In this document: in pieces, positions 28,601 through 39,800 of the stretch
Position numbering within the stretch: position 1 is the stretch's first letter
Layout: every line of letters begins with the position of its first letter
Assembly (NCBI GenBank): GCA_963760125.1
Contig: CAVXBV010000017.1
Coordinates: 1-64,000 of the forward strand
Length of the DNA: 64,000 nucleotides
Source: RYN-111 sp963760125
GTDB taxonomy: Bacteria; Actinomycetota; Actinomycetes; Mycobacteriales; SCTD01
Direction: 5' to 3'
Notes under the pieces: generated by a model
What the model saw: the letters and a program-made list of their open reading frames with translations, nothing else
What the model was told of the DNA's origin: nothing
Databases searched by the model: none
Program-made: the position numbers and the translations under genes

Positions 28601-31464
28601 GGCGCCAGCGGATCGTTGGCCGACGGCTACGCCGTCGGTGACGCCCTACCGCGCCGGTGCTGACGGGTGCGGCCCGCGGCAACACCCGGGTCGACCTGAC
28701 CTGGGACGGCCCGACCGACGACGGTGGCCTGCCGCTCACCGGCTACGCCGTCACGGTGAGCCCCGACCGCGGGAACGGTGACGATCTAGCGGCACGACCG
28801 CTGCGGTCACCGGGCTGACCAACGGGACGCTCGTACGGCTTCACCGTGACGGCGCGCAACGGGGCGGGCACCAGCGCGCCGTCCAACGGCCTGTCCGCCA
28901 AGCCCGCCACCACCCCGGACGCGCCCACCGCGCCGACCGCGACCCGCGGCGACGCGGCCGCGACCGTGAGCTGGACCGCGCCGACCAACACCGGCGGTGA
29001 GCCGATCACCGAGTACACCGTGACGGCAGACCAGGGTGGCAAGACGTGCACCACCACGGGGGCCACCAGCTGCACGGTGACCGGTCTGACCAACGGCACC
29101 GCCTACACGTTCAACGTCGTGGCCACCAATGTCGTCGGCGACTCCGGCCCCTCGGCGTCCACCGCTCCGGTGACCCCGCTGGGCGTCACCCCGAAGGCCG
29201 TCAGCAACCTCGCGGCGAGCGCCACCACCGCGGCCGGCCGCATCGACCTGACCTGGACCGCGCCGCCGGCTGACACGCAGTCGGCGGTCAGCAGCTACCG
29301 CGTCAGCGTCTCCCCGAGCGCCGGCACGGTGACCTACCCGGTCAACCGCGCGACCACGGGAGCTTTCGTCACCGGCCTGGTCAACGGGACGACCTACACC
29401 TTCACGGTCTTCGCCTCCACGACGGTTGAAGGCCCCGGGGCCAGCACCACCGGGACGCCGTACGACGTCCCCGGCGCCGTGCAGAACGTCACCGGCTCGG
29501 CCGACAACGGCTCGGTCACCGTGACCTGGGCTGCCCCGGCGAGCAGCAACGGCAGTCCGGTGACCGGCTACACGGTGACGCTGTCGCCCGGTGGCGCCAC
29601 CAAGACCGGCACGGCGACCACCGCCACGTTCACCGGCCTGACCAACGGCACTGACTACACCGCCTCGGTCACCGCGGCGAACGCGCGGGGCAACGGACCG
29701 GCGACGAGCGCCGGACCGTTCCGCCCGGCCACCGTCCCGGGGGCGCCGACCGGTGTCACCGGCCAGCCGGGCAACACCAGCGCCTCGGTGAGCTGGACCG
29801 CTCCGGCGGACAACGGCGGGCGGCCGGTCACCGGCTACACCGTCACGGCCAGCCCGGGTGGACGTACGTGCACGACGACCGGAGCGACCAGCTGCTCCGT
29901 CACCGGTCTCGGCAACGGCGCGCCGTACACCTTCACCGTCACCGCGACGAACGCGGTCGGCACCGGTGCGGCCTCCGCGGCGAGCGCGCCCGTGACGCCG
30001 ACCGCTCCCGCCATCACCGTGAGCAACCTCGCGGCGACGGCCAGCACAGCGGACCAGCCGAGCAGCCGGGTCACCGGCACGGTCAGCGACAGCAGCGCGA
30101 CGGTGACGCTCACCGCCACGGACAGCGCCAGCAAGAGCGTCACGGGTACGGCGACGGTGGCCTCCAACGGCTCGTTCACCGGGTCCCTGGACCTGTCCGG
30201 CCTCGCGAACGGTCGGGTCACCGTGGTCGCGAAGGCCACCAACGCCGGTGGCGGCACCGGGTCGGCCAGCACGACCACCAGCCGCGACGCCACCGCCACC
30301 TCGTCGGTGTTCACCGGCCTGGCGCCATCGCGACTGCTCGACACCCGCAGCGGGCTCGGTGCTCCGCAGGCGCCCGTCGCGCCCAAGGGCACGCTGACCC
30401 TGCTGGTAGCGGGCCAGGCCGGAGTCCCGGCAACGGGCGTCTCGGCGGTCGTGCTCAACGTGACCGTCGTCGACCCCGGCTCGAAGGGCTACGTCACCGT
30501 GTTCCCGGCGGGCGGCACCCGACCGGTGGTGTCGAACCTCAACTTCGTCGCCGGGCAGACCGTGCCCAACCTCGTCGTCGTGCCGCTGAGCAGCGACGGC
30601 AAGGTCTCCTTCTTCAACGGGCAGGCCGGAACGACCGAGCTGCTCGCCGATGTCGCCGGCTACTACAACGCCGGTTCCAGCACGGCGGCTGGCGCCTTCG
30701 GCTCCCTGGCGCCGACGCGGCTGCTGGACACCCGCTCCGGCAACGGCGCGCCGATCGGCGCCATCGCCCCGAAGGGGACGCTCACCCTTCAGGTCAACGG
30801 CCGCGGCAACGTGCCGACGAGCGGGGTGTCGGCGGTCGTCCTCAACGTCACGGTCGTCGACCCGACGTCGAACGGCTACGTCACGGTCTACCCGGCTGGC
30901 GGCACCCGCCCGATCGTGTCGAACCTGAACTTCGTCAAGGGCCAGACGGTGCCCAACCTGGTGATCGTGCCGGTCGGGACGGACGGCGCGTTCGCCGGCA
31001 AGGTCGCGCTCTTCAACGGCCAGGCCGGCAGGGTGCACCTGCTCGCCGACGTGGCGGGCTACTACGTCGCCGGCACGCCGACGCTCAAGGGCGCCTTCGC
31101 GACCGTCAGCCCGACGCGGGTGCTCGACACGCGCAGCGGTCTGGGCGCGACCGGACCCAGCCCCGCCGCGCCCAAGGGGACCGTGTCGCTGCAGGTGACC
31201 GGCCGCGGCGGCGTGCCGAGCACCGGGGTCTCCTCGGTCATCCTCAACGTCACCGTGGTCGACCCGACCTCCAGCGGCTTCGTCACCGTCTACCCCTCCG
31301 GGGGCGGCCGCCCGGTCGTGTCGAACCTCAACTTCGCCAACGGGCAGACAGTGCCCAACCTGGTGGTGGTCCCGGTCGGACCGGACGGCAAGGTCCAACT
31401 GTTCAACGGCAGCAGCGGCCGAACGCACCTGCTCGCCGATGTCGCGGGGTACACGCTGGGCTGA
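25642..31464 (+). CDS. Giant secreted IPT/FN3 repeat protein with triple C-terminal domain
   Basis: Surface or secreted protein of about 1,940 residues. ATG 25642 follows GGAGCACC and begins MRLAP, the same start as two paralogues at 31660 and 36833, with a signal peptide (SLLSALLAATALLSSGG). Between 25660 and 28850 many single-base indels break the frame, but IPT/TIG-like modules are readable (TFTSVTPSTVRAGQKAAVVT, SLTLTNPDSG, RVRVTNPDGG), several closing on a CxxCFTV-like pair. About five FN3 domains follow (for example VSWTAPTNTGGEPITEYTVT), then one Ig-like unit. Three units of 122-133 residues end it, starting at 30310, 30697 and 31096 (LLDTRSG ... LLADVAGYY). From 28846 the frame is clean. 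Adhesion or matrix role is inference. Confidence 0.78.
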
Positions 31465-31659
31465 CGCGCCCAGCGCGGAGCCACCGTGAGGTGAGGTCCT
31501 GGTGACTCTGCCCGGTTTGTCGGATTCGCAGGCAGGAGGTCCCGGCCCGAGGGCGAAGACGTGGGACGATGCACCTTGCATCCAGCTCCTCCTGGGCCGC
31601 GCCCTCCCGTGGTGTGGCCCTGTGCACGACCGACCGACGGCCCTCAGCATCGGAGAACC

Positions 31660-34600
31660 ATGCGCCTCGCACCGTCCCGCCCACGACGTTCCCTCGCCGC
31701 AGTCACGGCCTCAGCCCTGTTGTTCACGGGGCTCGGCGGACTGCTGGCAGCCCCAGCGTTCGCCGCGACCACGATCGACTCGGTCACGAACCCGGTGAAC
31801 ACCAGCAACCAGAACAACGTGGTGATCGTGTACTCCGGGGTGCAGGCGGGCGAGCTGGTCACGGTCACGCTCACTGACGGGACGACGACGACGCCGGCGG
31901 CGCCGCAGGCGACTCAGCCGTCGCAGGGCACCTCGGGCAGCCGGACGGTCAACGCCTCGACGCTCAAGGACGGCGTGCTCACGGCCACCGTCTCCGGGAG
32001 CACCAGCGGTACGGCGAGCCGGCAGGTCATCAAGGACACGGTCCCGCCGGCGGCGGCGACCAACCTCACGACCTCGCCGACCGCCACGGTCAACGCCTCG
32101 CAGCAGAAGGACGTGCAGGTCTCGGCGAACGCCGGCGCGGACGCCACTGGGGTCCGCCTGCGGATCACGGACGGCACCACGTCGGTCGACCGGTTCCCGG
32201 GCAACGCGGGCGGCACCTACAGCGCGTCGTTCGACGTCACCACGCTGAAGGAGGGCACCCTCACCGTCCAGGCGACGACGATCGACAACAACCTCAACGA
32301 GACGACGATCAGCAAGACCCTGTCCAAGGACACGATCGCGCCGACGTTCGGCACCTACACCTACTCCCGCGTCGTGGCCCCGAACAAGGTCAACGCCAGC
32401 ACCCCGGGCTCGGGCAACACCGTCGGGATCACCGTCACGTCCAACGAGGCGGCGATCTTCTCGCTGACCGCCAAGGACGCCAACAACACCACGATCAACC
32501 TCAACTCGGGCACGACACCGGCCACGAGCGCGTCGTTCAACCTCCCGCCGTACGGCTTCGCGGACGGCACGATCTCGCTGACCACGGTCGCGGTCGACGC
32601 GGCCGGCAACGCCAGCGCTCCCGGCCTCGGCTCGCTGCTCAAGGACGTCAGCGTTCCCGTCGTCAACGGCCTGACCGTCACGCCGAGCCCGATCAACGAC
32701 GCCGGCAAGTCCAACGTCATCGTCACCGGCAGCGTCATCCAGGCCAGTGGCGCGACCGCGCCGTCCGAGCCGAACACGACGGTGCGCCTGACGCCCTCGT
32801 GCACCGTCCGCCCGCCCAACCCGGTCATCGTGCTGGACAACCCGACGGCCCCGACCGCGCAGACGGTCACCATGAAGCCGGACGGCACGTTCACCTCGAC
32901 GCCGTTCGACACCAAGGACTGCGTCGACGGCGCCGGTTCCGTGGTCATCACGGCCGCGGCCACGGACCCGAACGGCAACATCGGCCCGAACGCCACCCGC
33001 GCGACGGACAAGGACACCTCGCCGCCCGCTAACCCCGTGGTGACCAGCCTGGGCAACGCCGTCCCGGCGAACGTCACGGCCGTCCCCTTCTCCGGTGCGG
33101 CGGAGAACGGCGTCACCGTCCGCGTCACCATCAAGGACACCGCCAACCGCAGCGTCGTCACCAGCGTCACGGCGGGGCCCAACGGCTTCTCCGGGACCGC
33201 TGACCTCACGACCCTCAACGACGGGGTCATCTCCGCCACCGCCATCGCGACCGACGCTGCCGGCAACGTCAGCACCACGTCCGACCCGCGGAGCGCGCAG
33301 AAGGACACGACGATCTTCGCGTTCGTCACCAGCTCGCCCGAGGACGGCCAGACGTCCAAGAACGTCGGCAGCGTCTCCGCGACGTTCAACGAGCCGCTGA
33401 GCCTCGCGGACTCCTCCATCGTGGTGAAGGACAGCAACAACGCCATCGTCCAGGGCACCACGTCCTACCGCGACGGCAACAAGACGATCGCCTTCACGCC
33501 GACCAGCACCTTCGGGACCGGCACGTACGTCGCGACCATCACCGGCAAGGAGAGCGGCCCGGGCAACGACCCGGCCATCGGCAAGTCGGTGACCTTCTCG
33601 GTCGACCCGAACGCGCCGGCGTCGCCGAGCATCCAGGCGATCACCGACCCGGTGAACACCACCAACCAGACCGCGGCGCACGTCACCGGCTCCGCGGAGC
33701 CGAACGTCACCGTGACGATCACCGTCTCGGCTCCCGGCGCCACGTCGGTCACCGGGACCGGGACCGCGAACGGCTCCGGTGCCTTTGACGTCGTCGTTGA
33801 CGTCTCCTCGCTGCCCGACGGGCTGATCACCGCGGTCGGGCGCGCCACTCGTGGGGCGTCCACCAGTGGCAGCGGTAACAGCAAGAGCGCCACCAAGGAC
33901 ACCGTGAAGCCCACGGTCGCCGGCGCGAAGGCGACCGACACGACCCAGGGGTCCCCGTCCACGACGGTGACGGCCACGAGCAACGAGACCGGGATCCCCG
34001 TGTCCGTCACGCTCACGGACAAGAACAACAAGAAGGTCACGGGCACCGGCACCACGGGTGACGCCGGCGCGATCAGCGTCAGCGTCGACGCCTCCAGCCT
34101 GGCGGACGGGACCATCGCGGTCTCGGTCGTCGTCACGGACGCCAACGGCAACCCGTCCGACCCGTCGGCCACGACCTTCGCCAAGGACGCCACGGGCCCG
34201 AGCATCACCAACCTGAGCGCGACGCCCGTCAACGCCTCGTCCAACGGCCGGACCACGGTCAGCGGCACCACCGGTGAGGCCGGCACGGTCACCGTCCGCG
34301 TGAGCGACGGCACGAAGGCGGTCCAGCAGAGCGCCATCGTCTCGGGCACCACGTTCAGCGTGCAGCTCGACGTCTCCGGCCTCGCGGACGGGACGCTGTC
34401 GGTCACCGCCGTGGCGCAGGACGCGAAGGGCAACACCGGCCCGACGTCGCCGACGTCGACCCCGAAGGACTCGACCGCGCCGAACGTCACGGAGCTCGCG
34501 GCGACCAAGACCGGTGGGACGCAGAACACCTCCACCGTGACGGGGAAGACCGAGGCTGGAGCCAGCGTCGTCGTCGCGATCACGGACGGCACCAAGACCG

Positions 34601-36210
34601 CCACCAAGACGGTCACGGCGGATGGCAGCGGCGCGTTCAGCGCGGCGCTCGACCTCACCGGCTTCGCCGGTGGTGACCTGCCGTTGACCGCGCAGGCCAC
34701 CGACCCGGCGGGCAACACCGGCCCGAAGGCCAGCGCCACCGCGAGCCGCGACACCACCGCTCCCGTCATCACGGGCCTGATGGCCACGGCCAGCACCGGG
34801 GACGAGCCGAACAGCACCGTCACCGGCAAGGTCGATGACGCCAGCGCGACGGTCTCGGTCACGGCGACCGACACCAACAACAAGGCCGTCAGCGGGACCG
34901 CGACAGTCGCCGGAAACGGTGACTTCAGCGTCACGCTCGACCTGTCGACCCTGGCGAACGGCACGATCACGGTCACCGCGACCGCGACCGACGCCGTGGG
35001 CAACGCGGGGACGGCGACCACGACGACCACACGGGACTCCACCGCGCGGGCGTCGAAGTTCGCTGGCCTGGCACCGTCCAGGATCCTCGACACGCGCAGC
35101 GGTCTCGGCGCACCGAAGGCGCCCGTCGCGCCCAAGGGAACGCTGACCCTGCAGGTCACCGGACGGGGTGGGGTGCCGTCCTCGGGCGTCGCCAGCGTCG
35201 TCCTCAACGTGACCGTGGTCGCGCCGACGTCCACCGGGTACCTCACGGTGTACCCGACCGGCGGTACGCGTCCGGTCGTGTCGAACCTGAACTACGTCAA
35301 GGGCCAGACCGTCCCGAACCTCGTGGTCGTGCCGGTCAGCGCTGAGGGCAAGGTGTCGTTCTTCAACGGCCAGGGCGGTCGTACCGACCTGCTCGCGGAC
35401 GTCGCCGGCTACTTCAACGCCGGCAGCGCAACGGCAGCCGGCTCGTTCGGGTCCCTCTCGCCCACCCGCATCCTGGACACCCGCTCCGGCAACGGGGCGG
35501 CTCGCCGACCCGTCGCCGGCAAGGGCACGCTCGGTCTGCAGGTCACCGGGCGCGGTGGCGTCCCGAGCGGCAACGTCTCGGCGGTTGTCCTCAACGTGAC
35601 GGCTGTCTCGCCGACGTCGAAGGGCTACCTCACGGTCTACCCGGAGGGTGGCTCGCGCCCGGTGGTGTCGAACCTGAACTTCACCCGCGGGACGATCGTG
35701 CCGAACCTGGTCATCGTGCCGGTGAGCAGTGACGGGCGGGTGTCGATGTTCAACGGCCAGTCGGGCTCGATCGACCTGCTGGCCGACGTGGCGGGCTACT
35801 TCGTGTCCGGGACGCCGACGCTGGCCGGGGCCTTCGACCCGGTCGCGCCGACCCGCATCCTCGACACGCGCAGCCGCAACGGCGTGTCGACGACCTCCCC
35901 GGTCGACCCCAAGGGCACCGTGACGCTGCAGGTCACCGGCCGCGGGGGCGTCCCCGCCACCGGCGTGGGCTCGGTGGTCCTGAACGTCACCACCGTGCTC
36001 CCGACGTCCAGCGGGTTCGCGACCGTCTACCCGGACGGCAGCAGCCGGCCGGTCGTCTCGAACCTCAACTTCGAGAAGGGCCTCACGGTCGCCAACCTGG
36101 TCGTCGTGCCGGTCGGCCCGGACGGCAAGGTGAAGCTCTTCAACGGCAGCGCGGGCAAGACCCACCTGCTCGCCGACGTGGCCGGTTACTTCCTGGCGCA
36201 GAGCAGCTAG
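31660..36210 (+). CDS. Giant secreted Ig-like repeat protein with triple C-terminal domain
   Basis: Intact 1,516-residue secreted protein. ATG 31660 is preceded by GGAGAACC and starts MRLAPSRPRRSLAAVTASAL; the signal peptide probably ends at AAPAFA. About ten bacterial Ig-like modules follow, each separated by a KDTxxP-type hinge (KDTVPP, KDTIAP, KDTSPP, KDTVKP, KDSTAP, RDTTAP). One module (FVTSSPEDGQTSKNVGSVSA, near residues 548-645) resembles the SbsA Ig-like domain. The C-terminus has three units of about 129 residues beginning at 35059, 35446 and 35833 (ILDTRSG, VVLNVT, VVSNLN, LLADVAGYF), closely related to those ending the previous protein. A stalk that presents this triple domain is a reasonable inference. 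Confidence 0.88.
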   Translation: MRLAPSRPRRSLAAVTASALLFTGLGGLLAAPAFAATTIDSVTNPVNTSNQNNVVIVYSGVQAGELVTVTLTDGTTTTPAAPQATQPSQGTSGSRTVNASTLKDGVLTATVSGSTSGTASRQVIKDTVPPAAATNLTTSPTATVNASQQKDVQVSANAGADATGVRLRITDGTTSVDRFPGNAGGTYSASFDVTTLKEGTLTVQATTIDNNLNETTISKTLSKDTIAPTFGTYTYSRVVAPNKVNASTPGSGNTVGITVTSNEAAIFSLTAKDANNTTINLNSGTTPATSASFNLPPYGFADGTISLTTVAVDAAGNASAPGLGSLLKDVSVPVVNGLTVTPSPINDAGKSNVIVTGSVIQASGATAPSEPNTTVRLTPSCTVRPPNPVIVLDNPTAPTAQTVTMKPDGTFTSTPFDTKDCVDGAGSVVITAAATDPNGNIGPNATRATDKDTSPPANPVVTSLGNAVPANVTAVPFSGAAENGVTVRVTIKDTANRSVVTSVTAGPNGFSGTADLTTLNDGVISATAIATDAAGNVSTTSDPRSAQKDTTIFAFVTSSPEDGQTSKNVGSVSATFNEPLSLADSSIVVKDSNNAIVQGTTSYRDGNKTIAFTPTSTFGTGTYVATITGKESGPGNDPAIGKSVTFSVDPNAPASPSIQAITDPVNTTNQTAAHVTGSAEPNVTVTITVSAPGATSVTGTGTANGSGAFDVVVDVSSLPDGLITAVGRATRGASTSGSGNSKSATKDTVKPTVAGAKATDTTQGSPSTTVTATSNETGIPVSVTLTDKNNKKVTGTGTTGDAGAISVSVDASSLADGTIAVSVVVTDANGNPSDPSATTFAKDATGPSITNLSATPVNASSNGRTTVSGTTGEAGTVTVRVSDGTKAVQQSAIVSGTTFSVQLDVSGLADGTLSVTAVAQDAKGNTGPTSPTSTPKDSTAPNVTELAATKTGGTQNTSTVTGKTEAGASVVVAITDGTKTATKTVTADGSGAFSAALDLTGFAGGDLPLTAQATDPAGNTGPKASATASRDTTAPVITGLMATASTGDEPNSTVTGKVDDASATVSVTATDTNNKAVSGTATVAGNGDFSVTLDLSTLANGTITVTATATDAVGNAGTATTTTTRDSTARASKFAGLAPSRILDTRSGLGAPKAPVAPKGTLTLQVTGRGGVPSSGVASVVLNVTVVAPTSTGYLTVYPTGGTRPVVSNLNYVKGQTVPNLVVVPVSAEGKVSFFNGQGGRTDLLADVAGYFNAGSATAAGSFGSLSPTRILDTRSGNGAARRPVAGKGTLGLQVTGRGGVPSGNVSAVVLNVTAVSPTSKGYLTVYPEGGSRPVVSNLNFTRGTIVPNLVIVPVSSDGRVSMFNGQSGSIDLLADVAGYFVSGTPTLAGAFDPVAPTRILDTRSRNGVSTTSPVDPKGTVTLQVTGRGGVPATGVGSVVLNVTTVLPTSSGFATVYPDGSSRPVVSNLNFEKGLTVANLVVVPVGPDGKVKLFNGSAGKTHLLADVAGYFLAQSS

Positions 36211-36232
36211 CCCGCACCCCCGCACCACCGAC

Positions 36233-36264
36233 GACGCCGTCGCCCCCACCGGGGCGGCGGCGTC
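36233..36264 (+). terminator. GC-rich hairpin terminator between repeat gene and fur
   Basis: Arms GACGCCGTCGCCCC (36233-36246) and GGGGCGGCGGCGTC (36251-36264) pair over 14 bp with one G-T wobble and a 4-nt loop. It begins 22 nt after the repeat-protein stop and ends 16 nt before the fur ATG. There is no T tract, as is common for actinobacterial terminators. Confidence 0.55.
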
Positions 36265-36280
36265 GCCGTACGCTGCGGGC

Positions 36281-36727
36281 ATGGGACGTCAGGTGCAGGC
36301 AGGGCCGCAGTGGCAGGCCGCCCTGCGCGCCCGCGGGTACCGCCTCACCCCGCAGCGCCAGCTCGTCCTCGAGGCGGTGGGGGAACTCGGGCACGGCACC
36401 CCCGAGGAGATCCTCACCGCGGTGCGTCGTACGGCGGCTGCCGTGAACATCAGCACCGTCTACCGCACCCTCGAGCTGCTCGAGGAGCTCGGTCTGGTGC
36501 ACCACACGCACCTGGGCCACGGGGCCCCGACGTACTCCGTGGTCAGCGACGACGACCACGTCCACCTGGTCTGTCGCGACTGCGAAGGCGTGGAGGAGAT
36601 CCCCGGCGCGCTCGTCGCCGATGTCGTGGAGCGCGTGGCCCAGGAGCGGGGATTCGTGGTCGACGTGTCCCACTTCGCCCTGTTCGGCCGCTGCCAGAGC
36701 TGCCGGGAGCGGACCCCGGAGCCCTAG
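36281..36727 (+). CDS. Fur-family metalloregulator
   Basis: 148-residue DNA-binding repressor of the Fur superfamily. The winged helix is in YRLTPQRQLVLEAVGELG, TPEEILTAVRRTAAAVNIST and VYRTLELLEELGLV. The metal and dimerisation half has HHTHLGHGAPTYSVVSDDDH, then HVHLVCRDCEGVEEIP with a first CxxC, and a C-terminal GRCQSCRERT with a second CxxC, so a structural zinc site is expected. Iron, zinc or peroxide specificity cannot be assigned. In related actinobacteria a fur-type gene often lies beside ygfZ; here a 3.9-kb secreted-protein gene separates the two. Confidence 0.88.
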   Translation: MGRQVQAGPQWQAALRARGYRLTPQRQLVLEAVGELGHGTPEEILTAVRRTAAAVNISTVYRTLELLEELGLVHHTHLGHGAPTYSVVSDDDHVHLVCRDCEGVEEIPGALVADVVERVAQERGFVVDVSHFALFGRCQSCRERTPEP

Positions 36728-36832
36728 GGTCCCACCGAAACCGATGCCGTTTTGTCACGCTGGCGGCAGCAGGAACCGGTCATCCGGTGCCGAAACGAAC
36801 TGACAGACCCACCACCGCACCACTGGAGAACC

Positions 36833-39800
36833 ATGCGCCTCGCCCAGCTTCCGCGTCGTTCCGTTGCCGTCCTGGCGGCAGCCGCGCTCCTCACGACCGG
36901 TGGCTTCGTCGCCGGGGTGCAGACCGCCTCCGCCGCGGTCGGGGTGACCCTCAACCCACCCGGCGCCCCCAACGAGGGCGTGCGCACCTTCACGGTGAAC
37001 GGCAGCTTCTACCCCACCGGGCAGCAGGTCATCACGGTCACCCGGCAGGGCGCGGTCGTCGGACAGGGCGAGCCCAAGGCCACCGAGCAGGCCAACTACG
37101 ACTCGTGCAGCCGCGGCGCGACGCCGAGTGGCCTCGGCGTGCCGGATGACGCCTGCAGCAAGGTCGTGTTCACGATCGACCTGAACAACGTGGCGCCCGG
37201 CACCTACGACGTGAAGATCGAGAAGTACCGCACGGCGGACGTGGTCTTCCCGCAAGAGACCTACAACGGCACGCTCGGCGTCGCGACCAACGGCGCACCG
37301 AACGCCTCGAGCAGCAAGCTGTTCACCGGAACCGTCCTGCCGCCGGACGGCAAGATCGAGCTCGGCGGCGTGTTCCTCGCCAAGGGCAGCACCGTCGACT
37401 TCCTGCTCGGCGACCAGGCCAGCGTCGACACCGGCCTGACGTTCACCCCGACCGTCGACGGGGGCACCGCCGGCAACGGCTACGTGAGCAGCACCGTCCT
37501 GCGCGGCACCGTCGCCCAGGGCAGCTTCACCGCCGGGCCCCACTACGTCCGCGTGACCAACGCCGTCGGTCAGAGCACGGTGTCCTCGTCGCCGATCTTC
37601 GTGCAGCCGCGCCTGTCGACCCTCTCGCCGGCGACGCTCGGTCAGGGCGCCCTGCGCGTCCCGGTGACCTTCCTGGGCGGCGGCTTCGAGCCGGAGAGCA
37701 CGCTGTTCATCAAGGAGACCGGCACCGCGACCGGTGCTGCCGCCGGCATCGGCGTCGGCGACATCACCGTCAGCGCGGACGGCCGGACCCTGACGACCAC
37801 GATCTCCGTTGCTGCCACCGCGGTGGTGGGCACGCGGGACGTCACCGTGCGCAGTCCCAGCGGCGGCTTCTCCAAGCTCACGGCGGGCCTCACCATCACG
37901 GCCTCGCCGAAGGTGACCTCCGTGGCGCCGAACAACCGCGGGCAGGGCTTCCTCGGTGACGTCACGATCACCGGGACGGCGCTGAGCTCGGCCACGGCCT
38001 TCGACTTCGGCAGCGGCATCACCGCGGTCACCAAGAGCTCAGCGTCCGCGACCAACGCGGTCGTGAACCTCACGATCGCGCCAGACGCCGTCCTCGGCGC
38101 GCACCCCGTCATCGCGACCAACCCCGACTTCGGCACCTCGACGCTGGCGAACGGCTTCACCGTCAACGCCAAGCCGCTGATCACCCGGGTCACGCCGGCC
38201 TCGGCGCTGCGCGGGGAGTCCAAGACGGTCGACCTGTTCGGCACCGGGTTCGTGTCGGGCGCGACCGTCACCTCCGCCCCGGCCGGGCTGAGCATCACCC
38301 AGCTGCGGTTCGTCTCCTCCACGCAGCTCAGCGCGACGTTCCAGCCGGACGTCAACCTCCCCAGCGGGACCAGCACCTTCGACCTCACCGTCACCAACCC
38401 GGACGGCGGCACGAGCACCCGCCCCCAGGGGTACGGCGTCAACAGCCTCACGGTCGTCACGACCGCGGTGACCAACGCGACCACGCCCAACATCACGCTG
38501 CAGGCGCCGAACCTCAACGGGAACTCGGTCGTGACGCTGACCCTGGCGAGCGCCACGGACCAGCAGCCGCTGCGCGTATCGGTCATCAACGTGGACGGGG
38601 TCAACCAGCGCATCACCGTCTCGGCGAACCTCATCAAGGCGGCCGCTGGCTTCTACACGGTCACGGCGACGGACGCCAACGGTGCGACGCTCATCTGCAC
38701 CGGTTGCCTGAACGTCATCTCGGCGTACGACCCGAACTCCCTCGCCATCGACCCGGTGACCGGTGGACAGGGCGCCACGAGCCGCACGATCACGGTCAGC
38801 AGCACCAACGCCGAGCCGGCCAAGAGCGGGCTCTCCCGCGGCCAGGCCCTGTCGCTGGGCGCGGGTACCTCGACGCGCAGCACCACCTACAACGCGGCGA
38901 CCGACACCCTGACCGCCGTCGTGGACATCGCCGCGAACGCCGCTCCCGGCACGCGCGACGTCGTCGTGACCAACGTGGGACAGCCGGGCAGCACCGGCAC
39001 GAAGGTCGGCGGCTTCACCGTCACCGCCGCCCCGACCACCACCGCGATCGCCCCGGACACGATCGGTCAGGGCGCCAGCCTCGAGCTCACGCTCACCGGG
39101 ACCGGCTACCAGGAGGGCGCCACCGTCGCCCTGTCCGGAGACGGGCTGTCGTTCGCGATCACGGCCATCACCGCGACCGAGATCAAGGGCAACCTCGACG
39201 TGGCGCCGAACGCCACCACCACGGCGCCGCGCTCCGTCACGGTGACCAACCCGGACGGCGGCACCTTCACCCCGACCGTCCAGCTCGCGATCGTGCCGAA
39301 GCCCGTCGTCACCGACGTGAGCCCGGGCGGCGGCAAGCAGGGAGACACGCTCACCGGCGTGGTCTTCACCGGCACCGGGTTCGACGAGGGCACGTCAGGC
39401 GAGGGGGACGCGGCCGTCAGCAACATGGCCCTGTCCATCGCGGACGTGACCGTCACCAACATCACCGTGACCAGCCCGACCCAGCTCACGGCCGACCTTG
39501 CGATCTCCGCCTCGGCGGCGCTCGGCGGCCGGACCGTCTTCGTCAGCAACACCGCGAACGGCGGGCGAAGCACCCTGGCCAACGGGTTCAGCGTCTCGGG
39601 GGTCCCCGTCGCGCCGAGCGTGTCGGTGACACCGGGCAAGACCTCGGCGAAGGTCGACTGGATCTTCCCGAGCGCCCAGGGCAGCGACGGTGGCTCGCCG
39701 ATCACCGGCTACGTCGTCGATGACGGCGACCCGGCCACCGACAACACCCAGACGGTCCCGGCCGACGCCCGCACGTTCACCTTCACCGGGCTCACCGGCG

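Noticed and set aside
28807..31650. A minus-strand open frame of about 950 codons opposite the first giant gene
   Set aside because: Arg/Gly/Ala low-complexity product without motifs; the plus strand encodes FN3 and LDTRSG domains in the same place.
31711..36282. A minus-strand open frame of over 1,500 codons opposite the second giant repeat gene
   Set aside because: It mirrors the codon bias of the plus-strand gene (Arg/Gly/Ala/Val-rich, no domain text). The plus strand has a signal peptide, a ribosome site and clear Ig-like modules.
36737..36753. GAAAC-N7-GTTTT considered as a Fur/Zur box downstream of the fur gene
   Set aside because: Arms of only 4 bp and the sequence does not fit a known Fur or Zur consensus well.
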